64,000 nt of DNA from Platerodrilus igneus (GCA_036346225.1 JARFIW010000003.1:4024501-4088500), one strand, 5' to 3'. Shown: positions 23,590 through 35,402, counted from the first letter of the stretch. Notes: generated by a model from the letters alone, not told the origin. Made by a program: numbers and translations.

Positions 23590-24180
23590 CTTTAAGGCAT
23601 CCATGTTGTGGGAAATTCACTGTTTATAATACAAATGTTGATAATGTGTCTTAGATAAGATAAAAGATGTGGAGAACATAAATTCAGTACTTTTCTATTA
23701 ATGCTACCAGAACCACTCGACATTGTATTTATTGAACGTAGTACTTTTACTATATCATCCTCTATAATTTCTTTAAATTTGAGTAAGTTGTCAAATTCAC
23801 ATATGTGGTTGGACACAGTATTTATCCAATTCAGTATTTATGGGTACATTGTGAGTGGAATTTAGAAAATGCCTGTTTCATGCATTAACATCTTGGGGAT
23901 TTAAAGGTAACTGTTTTGAACTTGATTTATTATTTATCTCTAGTTTATGAAATACTTTCCGAATAGTAGCACAGCTTTTATTTTTTAGAAATTTGGGATT
24001 GCATGTAAACTTTGTTCTCTTTGGCTATTTCACTAGTGACAATGTTTCTCACAGGTTTGTACATATCCCAATGTACAGCAGCTTTCGTTGCTTGAATTTT
24101 TGTAGGTATTTGTCTCTTCGTCTGATCAAGTATTTATATTACCAGTAACTCATGATTTACTGGTTCTGGCAGTAAAAAAA
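23590..24180 (-). mobile_element. LINE fragment (linker and RT start)
   Basis: The minus strand from about 24180 gives a charged linker (RRRDKYLQKFKQRKLLYIG) and then, at 23816-23592, FKEIIEDDIVKVLRSINTMS ... CIINSEFPTTWMP, the first block of a Jockey/CR1-type RT. The rest of the RT is absent, so it is truncated at both ends. It lies inside an intron of the P-element-like gene. Confidence 0.7.
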
Positions 24181-24303
24181 TTGAAATTTTTGAGAGAAAC
24201 CTTAGGAATCTTGCAATTACTATCATTTAAAAATTTTAATTTAGGAATATTATCTATATCATAAATAAGGTTCCGAAGCACCACATACAAATCATTAAGA
24301 AAA

Positions 24304-24307
24304 AACG
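24304..24307. repeat. target-site duplication of the gag-only element, left copy
   Basis: AACG, repeated at 29202-29205. Confidence 0.8.
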
Positions 24308-25169
24308 TGCTACGTGCATTGACGTAACTTAAAAAAAAACCAAAAAAAAGAAAGAAAGGATGTAAGTATGACCGGGCTCAATCGGTGAGCGGGCGGGGTT
24401 TTACAAACAAAAGAGCAGTAAATACCAAAATAGTTCAATAATTTTCGTATGTAAAAATTAAATTTAGCAATGCCATAGTTGAACGGTACAATTACAGGCG
24501 TTCTGGTTCCGAAGTGAGAAGCGTATACAAAGAAAAAAAAGAACTCACCCTCGAGTTACTGGCATCGGGGTGGAGCCAGTCGCTGGTCTACGTCAGCGAG
24601 TAGGTAGGCTTACGTCCAAGCAGAGCGCATTTAACCTCGCATTACCAGAAGAAACGACAACTCTAGAGATTAACGTGTCTCCCGCAGGAAGCACGCTATA
24701 ATGCGTGCCAGCAATTTGCATAAAGAAAACGAAACTAAGCAAAACAGGACGGATGTTTTCTGGTTGCTAGTCGAACAGAGAATCAATATTACATTTGTGT
24801 AGTTAAAGCACCAAAGCTCAAGGAAATAAAACAGGAAAACCCGCATTTTATTGAAATAATTTTTCCGAATTCTTTAAAACGGGAAAACACACCAGCCTTA
24901 ATTAGTGAAATACTTGGAAATTCGCCTATCTAATTATGGCGTTAATTCCACGGTACGAAGTTCTTAGAAAGGATATTTATTTTTAATGAGCAGAAAGATT
25001 TATCAAGTGACATATATAGGAAGTTTATTATTAATTGCAATACAACTTTTAATACACGAAAGGGTTATGTTTTATTTACGGAATAAATTTTCGTGTTTAA
25101 CGCCAAGGAATTTACGGTAAAAATTATTGCATATAAACTAATCACTTATTTACAAACATGAACGTAACA
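24308..25169 (-). repeat. 3' LTR of the gag-only element, 862 bp
   Basis: It closely matches 28017-29201 but lacks about 325 bp after position 24401. In the element's orientation it starts TGTTACGTTCATG and ends GTGCATTGACG's complement, finishing GTAGCA. Confidence 0.9.
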
Positions 25170-25190
25170 AATCTCCCCCCCCCCCCTAAC
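25170..25190 (-). other. polypurine tract of the gag-only element
   Basis: The poly-C run on the plus strand is a G-rich purine tract (GTTAGGG...GGGAGA) on the coding strand, directly before the 3' LTR. That is where second-strand synthesis is primed. Confidence 0.85.
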
Positions 25191-25559
25191 AAAATTAAAA
25201 GGTCGGGGTCGGGAAGCAAAATAATGGGAGTGAATAGGACCAACAAAAAAAATTCGCTTGGAAACTAAAAGAAAACTCGTTACAAAAAACAAAACTAAAG
25301 AAAACACTCCAACAACAAACATACAAACTAGAAAGAATTCTCATCCGGCTTGCCGGACCAAGAAACCGGATCAAAATTAAAAATGGAAAAGGACGTAGGA
25401 AAAAGAAAATGAAAGGTATCAATCGTCGAGGACAAAGATGGAATGGCATGGACACTAGAAAAGTCGTCAGAGGACGGATGTACCTCAAAAAGAAAGAGGA
25501 AAAGAAGAAGAACCGGAACGAGGAAGAGAACCAACAGTGCAAACCAAAATGACAAAGGT

Positions 25560-27353
25560 GTCAAGCCTCAAGTAAGAAAAAAAGGACAGAAGCAGATAAA
25601 ATTTCATTGACGTTTTGTGCAGGACTAGAAGTATCACAGTTAGGACCGAAAACAGCATTGGCCGTAGGAATATCAAACCTAGGAAAAGGAGCAGAACCAG
25701 GTAGAAGTTCGTCAGCATTAGATAACAGCACATCAGCTAGGATGTCACCAACCTTAGTTAAAAGGACCGAAGTAAGTAGCATTTTGTCAGCATGAGAAAA
25801 ATGAGTAAGAGTAGGTAACGAAACAGGATCAGGTAAAGCTTTAACGACAACAGCAACAGGCATCACAGCTACGGGTTCACTAACTTTAACAGGAACTTCT
25901 CTATTCGTATTAGGAATTATCTTCACTTTAGCTACGGCTGTGATTGCCGGCACAGCAGAAATTTTTGAGTAGAAGCATTTAAGAAAGCAGAAACAGGCAA
26001 AATTTTGACAAAAACGGGAAGAGGCATTAAATATGCGGGTTCATGAACTTCAACAGGACCTTCGCAAACTGAATTAGAAGTTATCGTCACTTCAGCTACG
26101 GCTGTTTTTGTAAACACAACAGAAATTTCTTGAGTTGAACAGTTTAGGAAAGCAGGAACATGTAAAATTTTGAGAGCAACAGCAACAGACATTAAAGATA
26201 CAGGTTTGTGAACTTCGACCGAACCTTCGCTGACTAAATTAGAAGTTATCGTCAATTTAGCTACAGCTGTTATTGTAGGTACGACAGCAATTTCTTGACT
26301 AGAATCATTTAAGATAGCAGGAACAGGTAAAATTTTGACAAAAACGGCAGAAAGCTTTAAAGATACAGGTCCAAGGACTTCCGGAGGACCTTCGCAGGCT
26401 GAATTAGAAGTTATGGTCATTTCAGCGACCTTTGTGCTTGCAGACATGACAGAAAATTTTTGGTAGAATCGTTTAGGAAAGCGCGAACAAACTCTTGAGA
26501 AGCTAGCTGCAAGTCACTAATTAGAATCATGGGCTGTAAGCTTGGTAGAGGCACATTTTGGTGCGAGAGTGAATAAGTAGGACAAGCTGAAGAAGGAGTA
26601 GAATAGGAGGCAGAACTAGAAACGGAGGATATTTTGTTAGAAGCTATATTTGCCGAAGAAGAGTAGGTTTTGACAGTAAGAGCGGGAGGACCTAAATGAA
26701 GTATCGAAGAGAACGTAGAATGAGAAGTAGAAGAAGTTAGGCAACCAGAGGTGAGGGCAGAATTTGAAGGATTATTCGAAGACCTATTAGTAGTAGGATG
26801 ACAGTTGGGACAGTTGTGGCGAGTAGCTCCCTTATGTCCGCAACCATAACAATGGAGTACTTGAGGACGAGTACAACGGGTTGAAACATGACCAGGTTTG
26901 TCGTTTAAAACATACGACCTAACGAGTAGGAGTAGAAGTAGGAGAAAGAACATTAGAACGTACGGAAGAAGTATCGGATCTACTCGTAGGCGTCGGAGAA
27001 ATTTTAACAACTCCGTCATGTGAAACAAAAGTATTTTTCTCCATAGTAGTAGCCTTATAAATAAGCTCCATGTGTTCAAAATAAAGAATTAGTAAATTAG
27101 ACAACGACTTCCAGTCAGAAAACCTATGCCGAAAACCACGATACCAAAGTAAAGCATCAGCCTCAAATAAATCCACTCCAGACTGAAATAAATCCAATTC
27201 TAACACATGGTGAGCTCGTCCGAGTTTTTCGACACGTTCCAAAAAATCATGTACGGTAAGAGTGTTCGAGACACCAGAAAATTTCAAATTCCACTCCCAC
27301 ACAGGGAGACCGTAGTAGGAAGCCGAAAAAAAAGTCATTTTGAATACGAACAA
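25560..27353 (-). pseudogene. Gag-like protein with C-terminal repeats
   Basis: From 27353 the minus strand encodes a capsid-like domain: LKFSGVSNTLTVHDFLERVE, then GVDLFEADALLWYRGFRHRF, as in retrotransposon Gag proteins. After a phase change near 27000 come two zinc-knuckle remnants, KPGHVSTRC and CYGCGHKGATRHNC; in the second the canonical His position is Ala, and the first lacks its Cys pair. A Ser/Thr-rich stretch follows, then about 3.5 copies of a 55-residue repeat (26447-25880). The superfamily, Ty3/gypsy-like or another, is not settled. Confidence 0.7.
25880..26460 (-). repeat. 165-bp tandem repeats inside gag
   Basis: The word gctacggctg or a variant recurs at 25931, 26095, 26260 and 26425, giving spacings of 164, 165 and 165. 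Each unit encodes about 55 residues with ITSN, EVHKPVSLM and FVKILPVPAFLN-type words. The single 164-bp unit shifts the frame, so the repeat was coding before it decayed. Confidence 0.9.
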
Positions 27354-28016
27354 GAAAGAAATGCGTAGAAAATAACTAAATAAAGACTAACCGTAACTCA
27401 GTAGAAGCTCAGAAGGAAAAAAAAATTGTTGCGAATACAGGACAATTAAAGACATCCGACGGATACACTTCGGGAACACCAATAGGAGCGAAACAACAAA
27501 TTAGAGGGTAGAATAGGGCTGTAGAATAAAAGAAAAATCGGAGAAAGATACTACTAACTCTAGACGTAACGGTTTGAACAAAATATACAGAAAGGAAAGA
27601 AAGTAAAAGAAAAATCTTGGGCGCCAGAGTTTTCAATGGACTCGGACTATTGGCGAAAACATAAGTCCAATAATCTGAAATTAGCCAACTAATAATATTA
27701 AGCGTAAGGGACGAAACATAAGTAATATCAGGCCGAGAAAATGCAGGTCATGTAGGAACTTAGGAACTAACAATAATAAACAAAAAATCGAAGCAATATT
27801 AACTATAACGAACTCGGAGCCAAAACTAACTAAAATAAAAGCGGAGCCAAAGTTACACGAAACAAAATCGCAGCACAAGAAAATTAACGAAAACCAAATC
27901 GCAGAAGAAATTATTTCCCAAAAAATTGCAGCCGAAATTAATTACAAAAAGAATTGCAGCAGAAATTAATTCCCAGAAAAAAAATAAGAGCCCCACGCTA
28001 GGGCGTCAATATTTTA
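27354..28016 (-). other. leader of the gag-only element
   Basis: About 660 bp between the 5' LTR and the Gag start. Just after the LTR (28016-27985, minus strand) the sequence TGACGCCCTAGCGTGGGG is where a tRNA primer-binding site should be; the priming tRNA was not identified. Short minus frames here look non-coding. Confidence 0.5.
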
Positions 28017-29201
28017 TGCTACGTGCATTGACGTAACCTAAAAAAAACAAGAAAAAGAAAGAAAGGATGTAAGTATGACCGGGCTCAATCGGTGAGTGGG
28101 CGGGGTTTTATACCTATAGCTAAATTACAAAGAAACCGAAGTAAATAGAGAAAAATTAGATACACTCACTCATTCACATTCAGAACAAAACATACAAAGG
28201 AAAAAAAGAACTTATAATTAACCAAAATATTTACAGAACATAGTAAAAACAATTCATGAAAATGGCGAGCTGTAGTTTTTAGGTAATTACCCCCTGACAG
28301 TAATTAGTAAAAAAAAAGAAAGATCCAAGCGCAACCCTAAAAACCACAGTTCTAGAATATCGTAAGTATAACCTTAGCCTATATTTACAAACAAGTAGTA
28401 TATTTTTAGTAATTTAAGAACCAATAGTAAGGCAGTAACAAAAGAGCAGTAAATACCAAAATAGTTCAATAATTTTGTGTATGTAAAAATTAAATTTAGC
28501 AATGCCATAGTTGAACGGTACAATTACAGGCGTTCTGGTTCCGAAGTGAGAAGCGGATACAAAGGAAAAAAAGAACTCACCGTCGAGTTACTGGCATCGG
28601 GGTGGAGCCAGTCGCTGGTCTACGTCAGCGAGTAGGTAGGCTTACGTCCAAGCAGAGCGCATTTAACCTCGCATTACCAGAAGAAATGACAGCTCAAGGG
28701 ATTAACGTGTCCCCCGCAGGAAGCACGCTATAATGCGTGCCAGCAATTCGCATAAAGAAAACGAAACGAAGCAAAAAAGGACAGATGTTTTCTGGTTGCT
28801 AGTCGAACAGAGAATCAATATTACATTTGTGTAGTTAAAGCACCAAAGCTCAAGGAAATAAAACAGGAAAACCCGCATTTTATTGAAATAATTTTGCCGA
28901 ATTCTTTAAAACGGGAAAACACACCAGCCTTAATTAGTGAAATACTTGGAAAGTCGTCTATCTAATTATGGCGTAAATTCCACGGTACGAAGTTCTTAGA
29001 AAGGATATTTATTTTTAATGAGCAGAAAGATTTATCAAGTGACATATATAGGAAGTTTATTATTAATTGCAATACAACTTTTAATACACGAAAGGGTTAT
29101 GTTTAATTTACGGAATAAAATTTCGTGTTTAACGCCAAGGACTTTAAGGTGAAAATTATTGCATATAAACTAATCACTTATTTACAAACATGAACGTAAC
29201 A
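28017..29201 (-). repeat. 5' LTR of the gag-only element, 1,185 bp
   Basis: The same sequence as 24308-25169 plus about 325 bp (28111-28436). The extra part contains an inverted repeat, CTGTAGTTTTTAGG (28270-28283) and CCTAAAAACCACAG (28336-28349), matching at 13 of 14 positions. Confidence 0.9.
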
Positions 29202-29205
29202 AACG
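29202..29205. repeat. target-site duplication of the gag-only element, right copy
   Basis: AACG, repeated at 24304-24307. Confidence 0.8.
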
Positions 29206-29548
29206 CTTCATCTAATACTGCAAAATCCCTACAAGACGAGTAACTGTAGACGTTTTGTGACTCAAAAAAGATAATGCACGTGATCTGATATATGGCAATC
29301 AGTGACTTTTACCTGTTCTGCAGTAATTTTGCTGTGATTGAAAATTATAATGATATCTACTAGACTAGCACTTTTTTGACTTATTCGAGTTAGTTTTTTT
29401 ATAACCTGAAGTAAGCCTTTCGTGTCTAATAGATTGCTGAAGTGTGAAGTTAATTTATTAATTTTAATAAAATCGAAATTAAGGATATCTACTAATCATA
29501 ATTAATGTTGTTTTCTTTGGTTTTGCTGACATATAATCTTTTCTTTTT

Positions 29549-31946
29549 GTTTTAGATCAGAATGTTGTTCGTGATGGACAAGCAGTGGCATCTACAACTT
29601 TTTCTAGAACTTGTACAACACTACCTGTTGCTACTCCTATTATAACGACTGAAATGCACATTTCTAAATCGTGACAAGGTATACCTCACAGGTTAAGCCA
29701 AAGTATTTCCAACTTGCATTAGATCTCCACCAATTACAAAGTGATTGTAGATGCTGGTGTTAAGTAAGGGTTATAATTTAATCAACGGCCAATATAGGTC
29801 GATGTATACTTACCACCCTACACACCAAAATAATTTTTAAACATCACGTCTTGGCGGTTGCCAATTAGTTAATATTTTTTCCATACCTTTGTGCTTCTTA
29901 GATTGTTTCGGATTTATGGAACTAACTTCTGTCATTTCTTGAAGCCTCATTGTATTTGTCATAAGAAAAATTTCCTGTAATTTGTACTAACATTTTGTAT
30001 TGTTCATTGTCATGGAATTCTTATTAATTTAACAATTAATATGTGTATGGTTTTGTTATAGATTTTCGCAGAAGACTCCCACTTTTACAAAATGTTTCCA
30101 TGAGTAAGTCTTGTGATTTTAGTCCAAAGGGTCACAAAATGTACTCGATTGCCAGAAACTTGCGAAAATTTTTATTGCAAATGGATAAAGAAGGCGCAGA
30201 AAACAAAGCACGACTGAAAAAAAGCTGAAGCATTTGTGTACACTCTAATATATCTGCAAAGCACAGTCCATAAAAGAACATTTAGCTTTATAATGTCACA
30301 GTTGCGACTACAGAAAATGAATCCAAAAGGACGTCGGTTTACGTTGGAGAAAAAGATACTTGCTCTGACTATCTTAAAACATTCAGGCAGATACTACAAG
30401 CTTTTAAAGAGGGCATTTGCTTTACCCCCAAACAAACGCTGTATAAAGTGCTATAAAAATTGTCTACTGATTGTGGTATTAATACAGTGCTGATGAATAG
30501 TTTAAAGATCACCATAGCAAACCTGACTAGCGAAGACAAATATTGTATAATAATGTTTGATAAAATTGCACTTTCGCCTCATCTTGATTTGGATAGTAGA
30601 TCAAACTCCGTTATGGGATTTGGAGAAATGTGTAAAAGTAGTAGAGTGCTAAAGTTTGCAAACCATGCATTAGTGCTTATGGCAAGAGGCATCAAAAACA
30701 AGTAGAAGCAACCACTTCCTTATTATTTTGTTAAAAGTGGAGCCGACCAAGCTCAGCTTGTAAAAATTATAAAAGATGTTGTACGGTCGGCACCGTTAAT
30801 TGGACTGAATCCTGTTCCTACTGTATGTAATCAAAGTTTAAATAATAGGTCAGCTATAGGTGAACTTCTGCGCCAAACACAAGAATTTTTTACAAGGAAC
30901 AGAATGGACAACAAGAATTTTGGAATTTTTGGTGGATGGTACAAACGTTATTCCTGTATTTGATCCTCCTCATATTCTAAAAGGAATCCGGAATAACCTT
31001 TTGAAGTATGATGTCGAATTTCAGTGGGGGGCAGGAATTCTACGAGCATCGTGGAAAGTTGCAGTTGCAGCGTATGAGTGGGATGATCCTTATCCTGACT
31101 ATAAAACTTTCTACAAACTTACTGATGCCCATGTTTGTGAACGAAAAATTAAGAAAATGAAGGTATCATTGGCTGCTCAAGTCCTAAGCAACGGGTATCA
31201 TCTTGTTTACGAACGCTTGTGAAAGTGGGTAAGGAAAAGTATCTATCATAGTACAGTTTCCATAAAAGAAATGAGTGCTTTTGTATCAAACCAATGCATG
31301 CTATGAAATGCATTTGCTACAACGTTGTTTTGCTTGTTTCTTTAACTTTTGTATATAGTTGTGATAAAGTCGTAATATTTGTTATTTTTAAGGGTACCTT
31401 GCCTCAAAGAAACTGAGGATACCGCATACTCTTTTCTCCTTATGGATAAGTTGTTCGACATCGTAAATGGAACATTTGTTATGCCTATGCATGATGAACC
31501 ATTGAGATTTGCAGTTGCTGCAACTTCAGAGCATGTGCAGTTTGGGAATATTGCACTAAAAGTTTTCAATTTTATAAAATTTATCAAGGGTAAAACAAAG
31601 TCAGTACCACCCTCGGTAACTAATTGGATTCATACGATAAAAAGTTTTAAATATTTATGGGCAAAATTTCAGAATGACAACTTTAAGTTTCTTTCACCTA
31701 GAAATTTCAATCCGTCAACAATTTCACTGCAACACATTCACCAGGAGCAAACTGTGAAATTGATGAAACTGATGGAGCATTGATAACATATATCGGGAAT
31801 ATATTGAAACAAAGTATTCTTCCATCGGTTCCACAATTGGCTACTTGTGGCCTACTACCAGGAATAGAATCATTATCTGATGAGATAGGTCTATATTCAT
31901 ATGTTGCCGGATTTGTTGTAAAGAAACTATTAAAGAAAATAGGTAA
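29549..31946 (+). pseudogene. P-element transposase body exons
   Basis: A linker exon (from 29555) precedes an exon with acceptor at 30060 that reads FSPKGHKMYSIARNLRKFLL. RFTLEKKILALTIL and a LALPP-like helix follow. The RNase H-like core has CIIMFDKIALSPH, where Asp is kept and the following Glu is Lys, and TVCNQSLNNRSAI, where the family's second Asp is Asn. VIPVFDPPHILKGIRNNLL (about 30950-31000) is the conserved family signature. The last blocks (31393-31946) end YVAGFVVKKLLKKI before GTAAAT. Phase breaks occur at about 30228, 30703 and 31783. Confidence 0.8.
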
Positions 31947-31965
31947 ATGCAATGTGCAAAAGTAA

Positions 31966-32520
31966 CTTAATTTTAAATAAACATAGTGCTATTTCAATCT
32001 CCTTAATTGAAAATAGAGCATATAATAGAAATGCTTTATTGCAGCCTTCTACTCACTTTAGTTATTTACTTAGAATTTACAGTTATAATTTAAGAAAGTA
32101 TTTGGATATATATGCAACACTTAAATAATTTAAGTTTTACACTTAAGCAGTTATTTGTGGATGATAATTTTGTACAATTTCATTGTTCAGACCATAATAT
32201 TAAGTTTCTTTTTTCTGAGTATTAAGTACGTTTTTATTTATGGGTGCGGATAAAAAACATGAATGCTTCTCTGAATGGAAAAGATGAACACGCATCAAAA
32301 ACACAGTATAATAAAGTTTGTTTTCTTGCTTGCAAGAAATATTTGTCGCGCAAGAAAAGTTAGTGTAGGGGGTGAAGTAGAATCTGGGATAAATACCTGT
32401 TCCACAAATCACCTTCCCAGTTGGTTTCCAAATTGTAAGCATTTTCAAGTAACCGAAAAAAAAGTAATAGGTAAAACAAAAATTTGTTCTTATAAACTGT
32501 TTATAGACATAGAAATATAT
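31966..32520. other. no gene seen
   Basis: AT-rich stretch between the P-element-like gene and the BEL/Pao relic. The BEL 3' LTR should be in this interval but could not be delimited. Confidence 0.4.
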
Positions 32521-32521
32521 T

Positions 32522-33172
32522 TTAAGGCTCTATCGGCAAAGGACAGAACTTAATTACGAGTCTTTTGATAAGTCCCTGGTTTGTTTTTACTGTAACAACT
32601 CGAACAATGCCATCCCTTCCTGTATGCAACTCTACAACTCTACCCGATTTCCATTGCAAGGGAGGGGAATTATTGTCTTTAATCAAAACTAATTGCTCTA
32701 GTTTCATATCTTTAGAGGAATCAAACCATTTGATTTTTTGTTGCAACGAATGGATGTACTCCGACTTCCAACGCTTCCAAAAACTTTGTTGAAGTCGCTG
32801 CACAAGTTGCCAGCGATGTAAAAGATTAAGTTTTAAATCCAAAAGATTGGTATTTGGGATAACAGAAAATGGCTGTACGTTCAAAAAGTGCCTTGGTGTC
32901 AGGCACGGCAGATCATTAGGATTCGAACTAATAGGTCCTAATAGGCGAGAGTTCAAAAGTGCTTCAGATTGCACAAGAACTGTGGTTAATTTTTTATAGG
33001 TTAATATCTGTTCCCGTATGACACGCGACAAATGAGCTTTTACAGATTTTATACCCACTTCCCAAAGTCCACCGAAATGTAGGGCGGAAGGGGGATTAAT
33101 GCAACAACTCATGTATTTTGGTCGCAGAATTGCCTTTCCAGGGTTGACCCGTGAAGTTGGCAAATTTCCCAT
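32522..33172 (-). pseudogene. BEL/Pao integrase C-terminus and DUF5641, relic 1
   Basis: A 216-codon open frame. PSALHFGGLWEVGIKSVKAH is the BEL integrase signature that includes the catalytic Glu region, followed by TVLVQSEALLNSRLL. From about residue 110 comes the DUF5641 chromo-like tail (WKRWKSEYIHSLQQKIKW, then VLIKDNNSPPLQWKSGRV). It ends at a natural-looking stop. Confidence 0.9.
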
Positions 33173-33470
33173 TGAAGGGGCAACGGCTAAGGGTTTACAA
33201 CGACAACAGCGAATACAACAGCGTAAACATTGTCTAATGGCGCGTTTAGCTCACAAAATTTACTAACTACCTGTCTTTTTGTAACTTGACAACATCTTCA
33301 GAAAACGTTGATTGTTGTACGTGCTTAACTAACAGATGTAAAGAATGTGTTAATTCTTCTCCAACAATTCTACCCACTTTCCCCTCTGTAGGTCGTTGGG
33401 AATCTAACAGAAACCAACGACAGTATGCAACAACTCTCATAATTTTATACAAATTTAATCTTTCCAACAA
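33173..33470 (-). pseudogene. BEL/Pao integrase N-terminal remnant, relic 1
   Basis: The frame 33470-33267 contains LNLYKIMRVVAYCRWFL, the linker just before BEL integrase, and a helical segment with EELTHSLHLLVKHVQ matching the zinc-domain start. The catalytic core between here and 33172 is largely deleted. Confidence 0.6.
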
Positions 33471-33688
33471 ACTATCAAAAATGTTTTCTAAGGAAGTAAC
33501 GACGACGAGATTAACTTTGATTCGTGTGAAACGTTCAACAATTCGTCAGGTTCACAGCCAGAGGTTGGAAACTGCTTCGGTCAGTTCTCTGGAGGTAACT
33601 TTAGTCAGGACGGTCCGGTCCACCATAAAGGATTACAAACTAATTCAGACGTTGATAGACCTCTAGACACACAACCGGACGGATTATC

Positions 33689-34113
33689 TTACGATCTAAT
33701 ATGTTGCCAACTAGACGGCAGTATTGGAGACTTAATATATGAAACACGATTTGCAACAAATGTTTTCCATCTGTTACAAGACGGCTTCACCCAAGCAAGA
33801 ATGATAGTCGAATCCGACCAATCGAAAATATTTGTAAACTGCAAGTCACTAAAATTTTCTTTACAAAATTTACTAATTTTGAAAGTAGAACCGCGGCACA
33901 CAGTTCTAGTAGAAGTAGCGAAGGATTTTTGATAGGCGCTACTTTACTTTTCACACAGACAAAGTATACAAAAATGTTATCATTTTTGTGAACACAACGA
34001 AAATAAATCACACTTGCGTAACCCCTTTCCGAAGCATCGCAAAAAGCATGTAATTCCAATGATTTTAAATCTGGACAAACAATTTGTGGTGAAATTTGTA
34101 TGGTTGATAACAT
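33689..34113 (-). pseudogene. BEL/Pao RNase H-like (A17) region, relic 1
   Basis: ELHAFCDASERGYASVIYFR gives the first Asp, then VKSKVAPIK and LLLLELCAAVLLSKL, the conserved Glu-containing helix. A second phase (33901-33689) continues with FDWSDSTIILAWVK, where the next Asp lies. This is the standard order downstream of BEL RT. Confidence 0.8.
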
Positions 34114-35402
34114 TGGTAAGTCTAACGCAAATCTTTTCCATTGAGAAGTAAGATCACAACAATTGTATAAAGCGGTTAGCGAAAAATGTTAATGGAGTTA
34201 AAAACCCCAAAAGATCAAATATCCTAGCCAAAGTCGATAGAATATTTCTTTTTGTACAAATTTTGTCATTCAATTAAATATCATACGAGAAAATATCTAA
34301 TTTTGACACCACTTCAAGCCTAGAACCTCCGCAGTGTTTAAAGAGCGCTCATCATTAAACGAAATGGGAGATTGTTCGACATACGATTTTGGTAAATTCA
34401 ACAAAGCGTAACCAGGCTTCCTCTATAGTCTGACATCCAAAAATGATGTCATCAACATATGAATGCGACGATAAAATGACAGAAACGCAAGAAAATCGAG
34501 CTCGTTCCAAGTGTGCTAATTTTAAATAGTTCTAAGTGCCAAAAAGGACGACGATTTGAAACCATATGTGACGGTATTTAGTTGGTAATCGACAATAGGT
34601 TGTGATGAGTCAAACCTCCATAATATCCTTTGATAATCACGATGGTTTAGAACTATTGTAATTTGGCAAAGACAGCTGCGATAATCGCGATGTTATGAAT
34701 TCTGAACTTTAACAGAAGTTCACAGATATCCCTTTGTAAAGACTGACCTTGTAACAAGGCATCATTCAACGATAATTCTTCAGCGGTTTTTGAACTGGCA
34801 TCAAAAACTACTCTCAATTTTGTAGTGGTACTATCCCGTTTAAAAACTGTTGGTGTGGAATATAATAAATTTTACTATAGTCTAAAGACCAGCCTCTAAA
34901 TAATCTTTCATAAAATTATTGTAAGATGTACGCAAGTAAATATTATTTTGCAAACGTGTTTCCAACGTTAAAAAACGACGTAAAGCAATTTTGCTGAGAG
35001 TTACAAAAAATTGGTTATTTGTCTTTGAAAGGCAACTATACACTAAACCTACCTAATTCATCTCTAGAATAGGTGTCCTCGAATTTTTTCTCACATAACG
35101 CATTAACTGCGTTTTCCTGTACTTCTGCGGGAAGGCTCTCCAACTCCCAAAACTTCAAAAGTGATTCCTCAATTAGATCCACACAAGCACACAATGAAGT
35201 TGCGATTGATTCCGAATTAACCACCTCTCCGATTATAATCCAACCGAATTTGGTATTTATAGCAATTGGTTCGTTTGACTTACCAATGCGGGACTCATTA
35301 AGCAAAAAATTTTTCACCATATTAGAATACCACTTATCAGCAGATAGATCAGGAAGATTTAGAGCAACCATATTACGACTCGGACCGCGTGCAAAATGCT
35401 AG
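34114..35402 (-). pseudogene. BEL/Pao protease tail and reverse transcriptase, relic 1
   Basis: 35371-35036 reads NTKFGWIIIGEV and LLKFWELESLPAEV, the linker from protease to RT typical of BEL/Pao. The RT itself is fragmented between 35036 and 34114, but its catalytic motif YVDD is intact at 34459-34448 (SYVDDIIFG). Confidence 0.75.

Larger units (their letters stand above)
24308..29201 (-). mobile_element. complete LTR retroelement encoding only Gag
   Basis: A 4,894-bp element on the minus strand with two LTRs (24308-25169 and 28017-29201), TG...CA ends, a polypurine tract next to the 3' LTR and a 4-bp target-site duplication AACG (24304-24307 and 29202-29205). The 2.85-kb interior holds a Gag-like coding region and 165-bp repeats, with no protease, RT or integrase motifs in any frame. 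It therefore resembles gag-only non-autonomous elements. It is inserted in the P-element/THAP relic. Confidence 0.9.
22699..31946 (+). pseudogene. P-element/THAP9-like transposase gene, interrupted
   Basis: Exon-like blocks on the plus strand form a THAP-domain P-element transposase spread over 9 kb. The THAP zinc finger and linker are at 22699-23332; the transposase body is at 29549-31946. A LINE fragment (23.6-24.2 kb) and an LTR element (24308-29201) have inserted between them. Several GT/AG borders survive, so introns are original. Stops, a slipped A-run near 30222 and lost catalytic residues show it is dead. It could be an old transposon or a once-domesticated host gene; terminal repeats were not found. 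Confidence 0.8.
32522..35402 (-). mobile_element. BEL/Pao retrotransposon relic 1 (pol region)
   Basis: The minus strand carries a BEL/Pao pol in the order protease tail, RT, RNase H/A17 region, integrase and DUF5641. The 5' half (LTR, gag, most of protease) is missing; a SINE begins at the break near 35389. Blocks are separated by many stops and phase changes. It is a different copy from the BEL element at 47.7-64 kb: their shared regions differ widely. Confidence 0.85.

Noticed and set aside
25195..25733. Hydrophobic minus-strand frames that look like membrane proteins
   Set aside because: They are Phe/Leu/Ser-rich low-complexity translations of A-rich DNA downstream of gag in the LTR element, in three overlapping phases, with no conserved feature.
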